Positions 9,913 to 22,096 of a stretch of 64,000 nucleotides of DNA are shown here, in pieces; the stretch's first letter is position 1, and every line of letters starts with the position of its first letter. Both the position numbers and the translations under genes were made by a program. The stretch spans positions 2,232,001 to 2,296,000 of the forward strand of contig CP077641.1 in assembly GCA_019056435.1 (NCBI GenBank). Reading direction: 5' to 3'. This DNA is from Stutzerimonas stutzeri (GTDB lineage Bacteria; Pseudomonadota; Gammaproteobacteria; Pseudomonadales; Pseudomonadaceae). The notes under the pieces are model-generated. The model was not told the DNA's origin and did not search any database. It saw only the letters and a program-made list of their open reading frames with translations.

Positions 9913-11274
9913 ATGAAAACAACAAGAAAACTATTCAGTGTCTTGGCCCTTTCGCTGCTCGCGAGCAGCGTCATGGCCGGAGTCTCTCCAGAAGAAGCGG
10001 CGAAACTCGGTGAATCGCTCACCCCACTGGGCGCAGAGAAGGCCGGCAATGCCGACGGCACCATCCCGGCCTGGACCGGTGGGCTTTCGACGGATGCGGC
10101 ACCGCTGGCAGGTGGTCATCTGACGAACCCCTTCAAGGATGAGCAGCCGAAGTTCGTCATCACCGCGCAAAATGTCGAGCAGTACAAGGACAACCTCACC
10201 GCCGGCCAACTGGCGATGTTCAAGCGCTACCCCGAAACCTACAAGATTCGCGTTTTCCCGACCCATCGCAGCGCCGCGCTCCCCGATCGTATCTACGATG
10301 CTGCCAAGCAGAGTGCGTTGAATGCCGAATTGGTCGATGGCGGTAATGGCATCGCCAATTTCTCCGACAGCCGCTACTACGCGTTCCCGATTCCCAAGAA
10401 TGGTCTTGAAGTGGTCTGGAACCACATCACGCGCTATCGCGGCGGCAACGTACGGCGCAACATCGTGCAGGCCACACCGCAAACCAACGGCAGCTACACG
10501 TTGGTCCACTTCGAGGACGAAGTTGCTTTCCCGAGTGACATGACGGATCTGGATCCGGAGCGCGCCAAGAATGCGCTGTTGTTCTTCAAGCAGCGGGTTA
10601 CCGCACCGTCACGCCTGGCTGGCAACGTGCTGCTCGTGCACGACTCGCTTGACCAGGTGAAGGAGCCTCGTCAGGCATGGATCTACAATGCCGGCCAGCG
10701 TCGCGTGCGTCGTGCGCCTCAGGTGGCCTACGACGGTCCGGGCACCGCATCGGACGGCATGCGTACCACCGACAACTTCGACATGTTCAGCGGCGCGCCT
10801 GACCGGTACGACTGGAAGCTGATTGGCAAGAAGGAGCTCTATATCCCGTATAACAGCTTCGAGATCAATTCCAGCGAGGTTAAGTACAGCGACATCCTGA
10901 AGGCCGGTCACGTCAACCAGGACCTCGCACGCTACGAGCTGCATCGTGTGTGGGAGATCGAAGCGACCCTGAAAAATGGTGAGCGGAACATTTATGCCAA
11001 GCGCCGGTTCTTCGTTGACGAGGACACCTGGACCATCGTGCAGTCCGAGCTGTATGACGGCCGTGGCCAACTCTGGCGCGTGGGTGAGGGCCATCTGGTG
11101 CAGTACTACCAGCACCAGGTACCAGCCTTCGCTTTCGAAGCCCTGTACGACGTGATTTCCGGTCGCTACATCGCCATTGGCATGAGCAACGAGGAGAAGC
11201 CGCACGAATTCGGTTACAAGGCTTCCGCGCGGGACTTCACGCCAGCGGCACTGCGTAATGCCGGGGTGCGCTGA
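9913..11274 (+). CDS. DUF1329 family exported protein
   Basis: A 453-residue secreted protein with a signal peptide cleaved near VMA (residue 22). DUF1329 proteins are thought to have a LolA/LolB-like beta fold that could bind lipids or other hydrophobic ligands, but no reaction is established. Recognisable family segments are GTIPAWTGG near residue 50, RVRRAPQVAYDGPGTASDG and the C-terminal GYKASARDFTPAALR. It follows the DUF1302 gene by 97 bp, has AAGAGGA upstream of its ATG, and is followed by a strong terminator. The two therefore form a transcription unit. The likely regulator is the next gene. Confidence 0.83.
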   Translation: MKTTRKLFSVLALSLLASSVMAGVSPEEAAKLGESLTPLGAEKAGNADGTIPAWTGGLSTDAAPLAGGHLTNPFKDEQPKFVITAQNVEQYKDNLTAGQLAMFKRYPETYKIRVFPTHRSAALPDRIYDAAKQSALNAELVDGGNGIANFSDSRYYAFPIPKNGLEVVWNHITRYRGGNVRRNIVQATPQTNGSYTLVHFEDEVAFPSDMTDLDPERAKNALLFFKQRVTAPSRLAGNVLLVHDSLDQVKEPRQAWIYNAGQRRVRRAPQVAYDGPGTASDGMRTTDNFDMFSGAPDRYDWKLIGKKELYIPYNSFEINSSEVKYSDILKAGHVNQDLARYELHRVWEIEATLKNGERNIYAKRRFFVDEDTWTIVQSELYDGRGQLWRVGEGHLVQYYQHQVPAFAFEALYDVISGRYIAIGMSNEEKPHEFGYKASARDFTPAALRNAGVR

Positions 11275-11298
11275 TCAAGCATCATCCAGGAAGTGAAT

Positions 11299-11325
11299 AA
11301 GGCGACCTTCGGGTCGCCTTTTTTT
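11299..11325 (+). terminator. Rho-independent terminator after the DUF1329 gene
   Basis: AAGGCGACC pairs perfectly with GGTCGCCTT around a UUCG tetraloop closed by C-G, followed by seven T. This is a textbook intrinsic terminator. Confidence 0.93.
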
Positions 11326-11512
11326 GCCTATATCTTCGACAGTGATAGTTTCTGGCCATCAACACCCGCGGTGTTGCTCTGTCGCCACCGGTGATATCGA
11401 CAAAGCGCGCCAGATCGTGCAGCGTTGACCGCGCACAGGCGCGCAGCTCGGAAACTCGCCAAACCGGCGCGCGACCCGTCAATGGACTGATATCGAACAA
11501 GAGAAAAACGTT

Positions 11513-14137
11513 ATGTCCGTACGCTTCAACCCTGTCGCCCTCGGCACGGATGCCGCTGCGCCGGTTCAGGTAGCGACTGTCCCACGGTTGCCGCCGGTCC
11601 ACGTGCCCCGGCCGAGGTTGGTCAACGCGCTGGTCGACGCCGACTGCCGCTTGCGCCTGATCTGCGCGCCTGCGGGCTTCGGCAAGAGTGTGCTAATGAG
11701 CGAGTGCGCACGCCAGGTGCCTGCCGACACGCAACTGATCTGGCTCGACATCAGCGGACGGCAACTGACGCCGACTGACCTGTACGAGCAGCTGCGTCGG
11801 CATCTTCCGGTAGGCGCTCCGGCTCCGACCGGCGACATCGAGCGCGACCTTCTCGATCTGCTGCGCACGACCCGGGGGGCGCTGTGGATCATGCTGGACG
11901 ACTTTCCGCGGCAGGTCCATGCGGCGTTCGACGCTTGCCTTGACAGGCTTTTCGAGCAGGGCCCGGACTCGGTCAGCTGGTGGGTGACGAGCCGACGCCA
12001 GCCGGCGTGGAAGTTGCCGCGGTTGTTGCTGCAGGGCGATCTGCTCGAGGTGCAGGCCGAGGCGCTGGCGCTCAGCTCGCCAGAGCTGCGACAGTTATTG
12101 CGAGCGCATCGACTTGACTTGGCGGACGACACTTTCAAGCAGTTGCTGGCAGGAAGCGAAGGCTGGCTGGCAGGCGTCAGCCTCTTGCTCTTCAATGCTG
12201 ACGAACAAGCCGTGCGTGAGCGGCTCGTCGCGGGTACGCCTGTTCTACGGGACTATGTGCAGCGGGAGGTACTCGAACAGCAGGCAGAAGAAGTGCGGCG
12301 GGCGCTGTTCTCGCTGGCGCGTATGCCCCGTTTTTCGCAGCAGCTTTGCGAGCATGTGCTCGACGGCAGCGGGGCGGACATACTTGATCTGCTCAAGGTC
12401 AATCAGCTGTTCGTCCGGCAGATCGACAATTGCGGCGAATGGTTTCGGCTGTGGCGTCCGCTGGCCTCCATCCTCCAGCGCATGTCGACCACGCTGTCAC
12501 CGACGCAAACGCATCTTCGTGCCTGCCAGTGGTTCGCTAACCGTGGAGAAATGCGCGAGGCGGTCGAACATGCGCTCTGGGCAGGGCAGCCGGAGGTGGC
12601 GGCCAATTTCCTTCAGCGCTACGGGCAGGAGCAACTGCTCATCGGCGACAACGTATCCGAGTTCATGCGCTGGCGCAGCGAGCTGCCACAGGACCTGTTC
12701 AACAGCACGACGCGCCTGATCGTGTTGCACGGTTGGGCCCTGATCCTCTCGGCCCGCCTCGATGAAGTGGATGATTGCCTGGCCAATCTGGCGAAGTTCT
12801 TTCCCCAACCCGACGCTCGGCGGCAGGCTCAGTTGCTGGCGCAATGGCAGGCACTTCGCGGGTTCCAGGCCCGGCTTCGAGGCGAACCCGAGGCCCGTGA
12901 CTATTGCCTGCAGGCGTTGGATGTCCTGTCCGATCACGCCTGGGCGCAGCGAGTCCTCTGCTACCAGGTCCTGACGCAACAAGCGATGGCCGAAGGCAAG
13001 CTTGACCAGGCACAGCTTTACAACAGTGAAGGGATGAAGCTGGCCCGGCTCAAGGGTAGCTTGTTGTATGAAGGGATGCTGAGCGTCGACCGTATCCAGT
13101 TGCTCGAACTATCCGGGGAGTTCGAGCGTGCGGCCGGCGTCCTCGAGGAGTCGCTCATGGCGCTGCGGGACAGCGTCAGGCACAGTCCCATCATTGGGCG
13201 ACTGAAGCTGCTACAGGGGCATCTGCTGGCGTATCAAGGGCTCGACGACGCGGCACGCGAGGCGTTCCAGCAGGGACGGACCGAGACCGAAACCTGCGGC
13301 GACTCCTATGTCTTCTTCGGATACGCCGGGCTGGCCGAACTGGCGGCGCGGAACCAGGAGTTCCCTTCGGCTTACCATTGGTTGCGAGAGGTCGAGCGGC
13401 TGACGCAATGGCGGCATGTCCCGGAGGCGCGTTTTCGCGGCATTCTGGCACTGCTCACCGGGGCGACCTGGTTGCACCAGGGGCAACTGAAGAAAGCACG
13501 TTCGATTTTCATGCAGGTCCTCGACCTGTATGAGGGGCACCGCTATCTGGCCCCGTCCGGCTTCTATGAAATTCTTCCGCGTGTACACCGTTACCTGGCG
13601 GTGATTGACATGCTCAGCGGCCGGGGCGGCTTGGCGATAGATACCTTGCAGGCGCTAATCGAACAGAGTGTCAGGACACAACGGCTGGCCTTGGCCTGTG
13701 AGTGTCGGTTCACGCTGGCCGAAGCCCTGTATCTGCATGGTCGGCAGGTGGAGGCCGAACAGGAGTTGCGCAAGGCCGTGGACGAGGCCGCCCGACAACA
13801 ATTGGTCAAGCCGCTGTACGAATTGCAGCATCGCCAACCGCAGTGGATTGCCCGGGTGCTGCCGGCTGCCAAGGGCGAGAGCCTTCGCGATCGACTGCTC
13901 CAGTTCGAGCGTGAGCCGGATGATGCCGCAGGCGGGGCGGACGACATGATCCTGAGCAACCGCGAGCTGACGGTGCTGAGACTCATCGCCCAAGGCTTTT
14001 CGAATCAGGAAATAGCCGAACAGCTGTTCATTTCACTGCACACGGTCAAGACCCATGCGCGCCGCATCAATACGAAACTTGGCGTAGCCCGGCGCACCCA
14101 GGCCGTCGCCAGAGCCAAGTCACTCGGCTGGTTCTGA
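11513..14137 (+). CDS. MalT-like large LuxR-family regulator
   Basis: An 874-residue transcription activator of the MalT/LAL type (STAND ATPase plus LuxR helix-turn-helix). The Walker A loop APAGFGKS lies at 52-59, and a Walker B-like WIMLDDF at about 125-131. A long helical repeat region of TPR/MalT type covers roughly 350-780. The DNA-binding domain occupies about residues 813-874 (LSNRELTVLRLIAQGFSN, HTVKTHARRINTKLG). Such proteins bind an inducer and ATP, oligomerise and activate nearby promoters. It sits 238 bp after the DUF1302/DUF1329 pair on the same strand, so control of that pair is the natural guess. The inducer is unknown. Confidence 0.88.
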   Translation: MSVRFNPVALGTDAAAPVQVATVPRLPPVHVPRPRLVNALVDADCRLRLICAPAGFGKSVLMSECARQVPADTQLIWLDISGRQLTPTDLYEQLRRHLPVGAPAPTGDIERDLLDLLRTTRGALWIMLDDFPRQVHAAFDACLDRLFEQGPDSVSWWVTSRRQPAWKLPRLLLQGDLLEVQAEALALSSPELRQLLRAHRLDLADDTFKQLLAGSEGWLAGVSLLLFNADEQAVRERLVAGTPVLRDYVQREVLEQQAEEVRRALFSLARMPRFSQQLCEHVLDGSGADILDLLKVNQLFVRQIDNCGEWFRLWRPLASILQRMSTTLSPTQTHLRACQWFANRGEMREAVEHALWAGQPEVAANFLQRYGQEQLLIGDNVSEFMRWRSELPQDLFNSTTRLIVLHGWALILSARLDEVDDCLANLAKFFPQPDARRQAQLLAQWQALRGFQARLRGEPEARDYCLQALDVLSDHAWAQRVLCYQVLTQQAMAEGKLDQAQLYNSEGMKLARLKGSLLYEGMLSVDRIQLLELSGEFERAAGVLEESLMALRDSVRHSPIIGRLKLLQGHLLAYQGLDDAAREAFQQGRTETETCGDSYVFFGYAGLAELAARNQEFPSAYHWLREVERLTQWRHVPEARFRGILALLTGATWLHQGQLKKARSIFMQVLDLYEGHRYLAPSGFYEILPRVHRYLAVIDMLSGRGGLAIDTLQALIEQSVRTQRLALACECRFTLAEALYLHGRQVEAEQELRKAVDEAARQQLVKPLYELQHRQPQWIARVLPAAKGESLRDRLLQFEREPDDAAGGADDMILSNRELTVLRLIAQGFSNQEIAEQLFISLHTVKTHARRINTKLGVARRTQAVARAKSLGWF

Positions 14138-14277
14138 TCGAGCGGCGCGACCCGCCGCCCAGTTCGGTGCGCGCACTCTCGTACGTCGCAGCGCAGGGCG
14201 GCAGCATCGGCTCAGGGAAGGATTTTTGTTATCGGTATGGGAGGTGTTGCAGCCTGCAGGCATCAGGCTGGGGGGTG

Positions 14278-14547
14278 TTACTGGGCAGCAGCGAGTGAAT
14301 GCTTGGTCAGACGATAGGTGCTGGCTTGTTCGCCGCGCTCGATGGCGAGGCTGAACTGCAAGCTGGTGATCAGGCGCTCAAGCTGTTGTTCGTCGCGCCA
14401 TTGACTGGAGGCGATATACCGCTTGACCGCCACGCCGGAGGCGTCGGTCAGGGTGAGCAGAATACTGCCGTCAGGCTTCTCGATACTGAAGTTGACACTG
14501 TAGCGCGGTTGAAAAACGTCGCTGATCTTCTTGAATGGACTTTCCAT
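14278..14547 (-). CDS. DUF3509 domain protein
   Basis: An 89-residue cytoplasmic protein matching the small DUF3509 family, which I know mainly from Pseudomonas. It starts MESPFKKISDVFQPRY and contains SIEKPDGSILLTLTDASG. I chose the ATG at 14547 because it gives the family's usual N-terminus; upstream codons in the open frame are unlike the family. There is no signal peptide or membrane segment. Function unknown. Confidence 0.75.
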   Translation of the reverse strand: MESPFKKISDVFQPRYSVNFSIEKPDGSILLTLTDASGVAVKRYIASSQWRDEQQLERLITSLQFSLAIERGEQASTYRLTKHSLAAAQ

Positions 14548-14640
14548 GCCGATTACCTGTTGAGTGACTGCACTCAGTGGACCGAGGGCTTTCGGACTAG
14601 TTTCGCCCGCTCGGCGAGCGGGCCGCGACAAAACGTAGCA

Positions 14641-14895
14641 TCAGGCCTCGACCGGTAGCTCCGCGAGTGCTTCGGGATTGTTCTTGAATGCTTTGGCGAA
14701 CAGCTCCCGATGCCTGGCCATGAAGATGCCGAGATCCTCCGCTTGTTGCTCGCTCAGCGAAGGCGAAGCCTTGTGCAGTGCCGCTGACAGGGCTTCGGCA
14801 AGTTCCAGCATCTTGTCGTGACGATCGGCTTCGGCTTTATCCATGAACAAGCGCTCCAGGTCCCGGCTGCTGCGGTACACCACTTCGACGGCCAT
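14641..14895 (-). CDS. yebG: YebG family SOS-regulated protein
   Basis: An 84-residue protein of the YebG family, a DNA-damage-inducible protein of poorly known function. The N-terminus MAVEVVYRSSRDLERLF and the segment EADRHDKMLELAEALSAAL match the family (E. coli has EADAYDKMLDLADVL at this place, recalled). A perfect CTGT-N8-ACAG LexA box lies 29 bp upstream of the start, which supports both the assignment and SOS control. Confidence 0.85.
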   Translation of the reverse strand: MAVEVVYRSSRDLERLFMDKAEADRHDKMLELAEALSAALHKASPSLSEQQAEDLGIFMARHRELFAKAFKNNPEALAELPVEA

Positions 14896-14923
14896 CTACC
14901 ACCTCGGCTCATGTGAATTGATA

Positions 14924-14939
14924 CTGTTTGGATATACAG
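14924..14939 (-). promoter_or_regulatory. LexA box upstream of yebG
   Basis: CTGTTTGGATATACAG matches the LexA operator CTGT-N8-ACAG in all eight conserved positions with an AT-rich core. It lies 29 bp upstream of the yebG start, the expected place for SOS repression. Confidence 0.88.
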
Positions 14940-14998
14940 TGTAAGCGCTGTGGTCCGCCTTGCAAAGCGCGGCGTATCACGGCAGCGAACTCCAGACG

Positions 14999-15463
14999 TC
15001 AATCGGCGAAATGACCCTGCAGGCGTTGTGCTCGGAACTCCAGCTGGCTGGCCCGGTAGCCGGGGCGCAGCGGTGGAAGCGGCAAGCAGGACACCCAGCT
15101 CTCGCCGGCGGCCAGGCTGCCCGGTCCGCTGTAGCGTGGTGCGTCATAACCGGACTGCACCAGGTCGAGGTCGGAGCCCGGCGAGTGAGCCGCCACGTCC
15201 CAGCGCAGCGCCATCAGGGCAGCGGTGCCCCGGTTTTCGATCATCACCTGTAGCGGCCGGCCTGCGGGGCATCCCTGCGCGTCGTATTGCATGCGAACCT
15301 CTATCTGTTCGAGTCGGTGCGCTTCGCGTTGCTCCTGCCAGATCACCCAGGTTGCCACCAGGCCCAGGCCAAGCAAGGCGCCGAGAGAGATCGGTGCGGC
15401 ACGCATGGGATAGCGGATCAGCAGGATCAGCCAGGTCAGGAGCAGTAATACGCCAATCAGCAT
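14999..15463 (-). CDS. Small membrane protein of unknown function downstream of dciA
   Basis: A 154-residue protein with two closely spaced N-terminal hydrophobic helices (about residues 2-16 and 24-41), then a soluble domain of about 110 residues. The latter has a beta-rich look and contains two cysteines (GCPAG, SCLPLPP). I do not recognise a characterised family. The same small gene follows the dciA homologue in P. aeruginosa, as I recall. It begins 36 bp after the dciA stop on the same strand, so the two are probably co-transcribed. A role in envelope maintenance is possible, but nothing here shows it. Confidence 0.6.
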   Translation of the reverse strand: MLIGVLLLLTWLILLIRYPMRAAPISLGALLGLGLVATWVIWQEQREAHRLEQIEVRMQYDAQGCPAGRPLQVMIENRGTAALMALRWDVAAHSPGSDLDLVQSGYDAPRYSGPGSLAAGESWVSCLPLPPLRPGYRASQLEFRAQRLQGHFAD

Positions 15464-15499
15464 TCCGGTTCCTCCGCGGCAAGGGTACTTGGTGCGTGA

Positions 15500-15961
15500 T
15501 CAGTCCTGATCGCTTTGGCGGGCATGGCTGGCGAGGCGTTCGAGCGCGGCCTTCAGCCGCGGGTCGCTGATGCCCTGGGCCGTCTCGGCGATGTTGCCGG
15601 CGGCTTGCGGCGATAATCTGGGTGGCGGCGCCGGTTTGTAGCGCGGTGCATCAGGCGGTTGAACCTTGAAGAGAATTCGGGTCAGCCCGGCGAACTCCTC
15701 CAGCGACATCAGTTGGCGGTGCAGCCTGCGCTGCTGGTAGCGCAAGCGGGTAGCCCAATGGCCATCGGTCACGATCAGCAGCAGCGTGCCCTCCCGGAGT
15801 GAGGCGACGTGGCAATGGGGGCGGGCGGCTGGCTGCAATTGGCTGTTGACCAGCTCCTGCAGCCGATCCAACCGCCTGGCAGCCCCGAACAGCGCCCGGA
15901 GCGGCTTCGCTTCGCGCAGCAGTGCGGCGGGTGGGCGGGCGGGCAACGGACGCAATGACAT
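15500..15961 (-). CDS. dciA: DciA (DUF721) replicative helicase loader
   Basis: DciA helps load the replicative helicase DnaB in bacteria that lack DnaC or DnaI, and was characterised in P. aeruginosa. The 153-residue protein has the DUF721 core at about 22-115 (LVNSQLQPAARPHCHVASL, then EGTLLLIVTDGHWATRLRYQ), followed by a proline-rich linker and a short helical tail. The ATG at 15961 gives the family-like N-terminus SLRPLPARPPAALLRE. It is divergent from secA, as in P. aeruginosa. Length and sequence look complete. Confidence 0.87.
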   Translation of the reverse strand: MSLRPLPARPPAALLREAKPLRALFGAARRLDRLQELVNSQLQPAARPHCHVASLREGTLLLIVTDGHWATRLRYQQRRLHRQLMSLEEFAGLTRILFKVQPPDAPRYKPAPPPRLSPQAAGNIAETAQGISDPRLKAALERLASHARQSDQD

Positions 15962-16241
15962 GGACGGCCTGCTTGAAGGGGAGCGAGCGGCCATCTTAGC
16001 AGATGCCTCGGAGCGGGCTGGGCGCTGGTGGGCCCGGACCTCCGTCACAGGCGCGCAATCAGCCACCCGGAGGGCGGTTGAATTTCTCCGAAATGTCCGC
16101 ACATAGGCTTTCTCCTGCCTGTATAGCTGCGCAGTAGGCACGCTTTCCTCTCAGTCGTTTCCGAGTAGAATGCCCCCTTTGCACGTCCCGTGGTGGCCCC
16201 GCGAACGTGCCTCCATCCCCAGCATGGAAGTATTTGTCGAT

Positions 16242-18977
<2,736 letters not shown>

Positions 18978-19000
18978 GCTGAGCCTTCCTGTTTGACCCA

Positions 19001-19034
19001 CGCCGCGACCGGCCCTGCCGCTCGCGGCGTTTTT
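19001..19034 (+). terminator. Rho-independent terminator after secA
   Basis: CGCCGCGA pairs exactly with TCGCGGCG across a 13-base loop and is followed directly by five T, 23 bases after the secA stop. Confidence 0.85.
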
Positions 19035-19084
19035 CGCCCTGTTTGCGGTGCTACAAGCCACCCACTTCCTCGAGGAGCTTAACG

Positions 19085-20302
19085 ATGGCCGTCGGTCTTG
19101 GACCCCTACCCACCCTGCATCCCGTGCCTGGCTTCGAGCTAGGCATTGCATCGGCCGGCATCAAGCGCCCGGGGCGCAAGGATGTCGTCGTGATGCGCTG
19201 TGCCGAAGGCTCCACCGTTGCAGGCGTGTTCACGCTCAATGCGTTCTGCGCTGCGCCGGTCATCCTTGCCAAGCAGCGCGCCGGGGCTGGCGTGCGCTAT
19301 TTGCTGACCAACACCGGGAATGCCAACGCCGGTACCGGCGAGCCCGGCATGCAGGCGGCGAAGCGCAGCTGTGCCAGCCTGGCCAAGCTGGCCGGTGTCG
19401 ATGAAACGAGCATCCTGCCGTTCTCGACCGGCGTCATCGGCGAACTGCTGCCGGTGGAAAAGATCGAGGCGGCCTTGCCGGACGCGCTCGCCGACCTGGA
19501 CGAAAACCACTGGGCCGAAGCGGCGACGGGCATCATGACCACCGATACGCTGCCCAAGGGGGCGAGCCGCCAGTTCGAGCACGACGGCGTGACGGTCACG
19601 GTGACCGGTATTTCCAAGGGCGCCGGCATGATTCGACCGAACATGGCGACCATGCTCGGCTACATCGCCACTGACGCCAAGGTTGCGCAACATGTGCTGC
19701 AGGACCTGGTAAGAGACGCGGCGAACAAATCCTTCAATCGCATCACCATCGATGGCGATACCTCGACCAACGACTGCTGCATGCTGGTGGCGACCGGCAA
19801 GGCGGCGCTGCCGGAAATCAACCAGGCCAGCGGCGCGCTGTTCGAGAAGCTCAGGCAAGCGGTGTTCGAGGTCAGCATGGAGGTGGCGCAGTCCATCGTT
19901 CGCGATGGCGAGGGGGCGACCAAGTTCGTCACGGTCATCGTCAATGGTGGCAAGACCCACCAGGAATGTCTGGATGTCGGCTATGCCGTCGCCCATTCGC
20001 CGCTGATCAAGACCGCGCTGTTCGCGTCAGACCCCAACTGGGGCCGCATCCTGGCCGCGGTCGGGCGTGCCGGGGTTCCAGAGCTGGATGTGAGCCGGAT
20101 CGACGTCTTCCTCGGCGACGTCTGCATCGCTGCTCAGGGCGGTCGCTCGCCGAGTTACACGGAAGAGCAGGGCGCCGCGGTGATGGCGCAGGAGGAAATC
20201 CAGATTCGCATCGAGCTCGGTCGCGGCGCGTGTAGCGAAACGATCTGGACCACCGACCTCTCGCATGAATACGTACGGATCAATGCCGAATACCGCACCT
20301 GA
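19085..20302 (+). CDS. argJ: Bifunctional ornithine acetyltransferase / N-acetylglutamate synthase
   Basis: ArgJ moves the acetyl group from N-acetylornithine to glutamate in the cyclic arginine pathway. The 405-residue precursor cleaves itself into alpha and beta chains. The site is visible as [10 protein letters not shown], where Thr189 becomes the N-terminal nucleophile of the beta chain. Upstream, FSTGVIGE and GISKGAGMI match the family's oxyanion and substrate loops. The ATG at 19085 is preceded by GAGGAG. The secA-argJ order is as in P. aeruginosa. Confidence 0.97.
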   Translation: MAVGLGPLPTLHPVPGFELGIASAGIKRPGRKDVVVMRCAEGSTVAGVFTLNAFCAAPVILAKQRAGAGVRYLLTNTGNANAGTGEPGMQAAKRSCASLAKLAGVDETSILPFSTGVIGELLPVEKIEAALPDALADLDENHWAEAATGIMTTDTLPKGASRQFEHDGVTVTVTGISKGAGMIRPNMATMLGYIATDAKVAQHVLQDLVRDAANKSFNRITIDGDTSTNDCCMLVATGKAALPEINQASGALFEKLRQAVFEVSMEVAQSIVRDGEGATKFVTVIVNGGKTHQECLDVGYAVAHSPLIKTALFASDPNWGRILAAVGRAGVPELDVSRIDVFLGDVCIAAQGGRSPSYTEEQGAAVMAQEEIQIRIELGRGACSETIWTTDLSHEYVRINAEYRT

Positions 20303-20383
20303 TGTCGCCAGGCTGCTGCGTCGGGGCTCCGGTCTTTGCCGGGACGGCCGCGGGCAGCCCTGGTTGTCGCCTGGAGTAACTGG

Positions 20384-21357
20384 ATGAAACGAGTCCATGT
20401 CGCCGCGGGTGTGATCCGTGGCGCTGATGGTCGCGTGCTGATCGCCAAGCGTCCATTGGACAAGCACCAGGGTGGCCTTTGGGAATTCCCCGGAGGCAAG
20501 GTAGAAGACGGCGAGAGCGCTGAAGCGGCGCTCGAGCGCGAGTTGGCCGAGGAGCTGGGCATCGCGGTGACGCGATCACGGCCGTTGATCCAGGTGCGCC
20601 ATGACTACCCGGACAAGCAGGTGCTGCTGGATGTTCGGGAAGTCCTGGCTTTTACCGGCGAACCGCACGGCGCCGAAGGCCAGCCACTGGCCTGGGTCGC
20701 GCCCGAAGCATTGCCGAACTACAGGTTTCCTGCAGCGAATCGTCCCATCATCACCGCCGCACGCCTGCCAGACCGTTACCTGATCACACCGGATGAGCAC
20801 TCTGCCGATGAGCTGTTGCGCGGGCTGTCGTCGGCGCTGCAGCAGGGCATTCGGCTCATCCAGCTTCGCGCGCCCTCGCTGCCGGATCGCGCATATCGGA
20901 CGCTTGCAGCCGACGTCATCGAACTCTGCAAAGGGCGGGCCGAGGTCTTGCTCAAGGGGCCGCTCGAATGGGCTGCGGATTTTCCCGAGGCTGGTTGGCA
21001 CCTTAGTGCAGCGCAGTTGCGACAGCTGGCTGCCGCTGGCCGGCCCATCGCGTTCGGGCGTTGGTTGGCGGCGTCGTGCCATGATGCGCTGGAAATGAGC
21101 CTGGCCGCGAGCCTGGAGGTGGATTTCATCGTTCTTTCGCCCGTGCTGGCCACGCTCAGCCATCCAGATGCCGTGCCCTTGGGTGGCCGCGCGCTGCCGA
21201 GCTGCTGGCGGGCTTCACCCAGCCGGTGTATTTGCTGGGCGGCCTCGGCATGGCCGATCTGGCTCAGGCATCCGATAGCGGAGCTCAAGGCGTGGCGGCG
21301 ATCCGCGGGTTATGGCCGGGCTGGGTTGACCCGTCGGGTGCTACCCGTACGATATGA
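20384..21357 (+). CDS. mutT: Nudix hydrolase fused to a ThiE/TenI-like domain (frameshifted)
   Basis: The N-terminal 130 residues form a MutT-type Nudix domain. The Nudix box GGKVEDGE...RELAEELGI lies at about 38-60, and the family hydrolyses 8-oxo-dGTP to prevent A-to-C mutation. The C-terminal part (about 135-320) is a thiamine-phosphate-synthase/TenI-like barrel, with RYLITPDEHSADELL, GIRLIQLRAPSLPD and the final LGGLGMADL...GAQGVAAIRGLW. The fusion is usual in pseudomonads (PA4400, recalled). The frame breaks at about 21184-21187, where GGGTGG should be GGGTTGG or similar; beyond it the +1 frame continues to the stop at 21357. Restored length is 324 residues. The barrel may not be a true ThiE. 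Confidence 0.85.
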
Positions 21358-21416
21358 ATTTCCGATGCGAATAGCGGTCGCAGTCGGTACCGACCGATCT
21401 AACAAAGTCGGAATAG

Positions 21417-21453
21417 ATAGTTAAAAACTATCATTCCAATGCCATCAATCAAT
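21417..21453 (+). promoter_or_regulatory. OxyR-like binding site upstream of ahpC
   Basis: ATAG-N7-CTAT-N7-ATGC-N7-CAAT fits the OxyR tetranucleotide pattern (ATAG, CTAT, ATAG, CTAT at 7-base spacing). The first half is perfect and the second half weaker. It ends 68 bp before the ahpC start, a suitable place for activation of this peroxide-response gene. Confidence 0.62.
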
Positions 21454-21521
21454 TACTTTATTCGAGCTCCTGCGTTATCGTAGGCGCCCGTTGAATTTCT
21501 AAATCCCACAGGAGTTAGTAG

Positions 21522-22085
21522 ATGTCTCTGATCAACACCCAAGTCCAGCCGTTCAAAGTCAACGCTTTCCACAATGGCAAGTTCATCGAGGTCACCGAAG
21601 AGTCCCTGAAGGGCAAGTGGTCGGTCCTGATCTTCATGCCGGCAGCTTTCACCTTCAACTGCCCGACCGAAATCGAAGACGCCGCCAACAGCTACGCCGA
21701 TTTCCAGAAGGCCGAGACCGAGGTGTACATCGTCACCACCGATACTCACTTCTCCCACAAGGTCTGGCACGAGACTTCCCCGGCGGTGGGCAAGGCCCAG
21801 TTCCCGCTGATCGGCGACCCGACCCATCAGCTGACCCGTGCCTTCGGCGTGCACATCGAAGAAGAAGGCCTGGCTCTGCGTGGCACCTTCCTGATCAACC
21901 CGGAAGGCGTCATCAAGACCGTGGAAATCCACTCCAACGAAATCGCGCGTGACGTCAGCGAAACCCTGCGCAAGCTGAAAGCTGCTCAGTACACCGCTGC
22001 GCATCCGGGTGAAGTCTGCCCGGCCAAGTGGAAGGAAGGCGAAGCCACGCTGGCTCCTTCCCTGGATCTGGTCGGCAAGATCTAA
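21522..22085 (+). CDS. ahpC: Alkyl hydroperoxide reductase, peroxiredoxin subunit
   Basis: AhpC is a typical 2-Cys peroxiredoxin that reduces H2O2 and organic peroxides. The peroxidatic Cys47 lies in FTFNCPTE and the resolving Cys166 in GEVCPAKW. The 187-residue length is exact for the AhpC/Prx1 class. Codon use is strongly biased, as expected for an abundant protein. A CAGGAG ribosome site precedes the ATG, and an OxyR-like site lies upstream. It is followed after two hairpins by ahpF, its reductase. Confidence 0.97.
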   Translation: MSLINTQVQPFKVNAFHNGKFIEVTEESLKGKWSVLIFMPAAFTFNCPTEIEDAANSYADFQKAETEVYIVTTDTHFSHKVWHETSPAVGKAQFPLIGDPTHQLTRAFGVHIEEEGLALRGTFLINPEGVIKTVEIHSNEIARDVSETLRKLKAAQYTAAHPGEVCPAKWKEGEATLAPSLDLVGKI

Positions 22086-22096
22086 GACGTCCCGGC

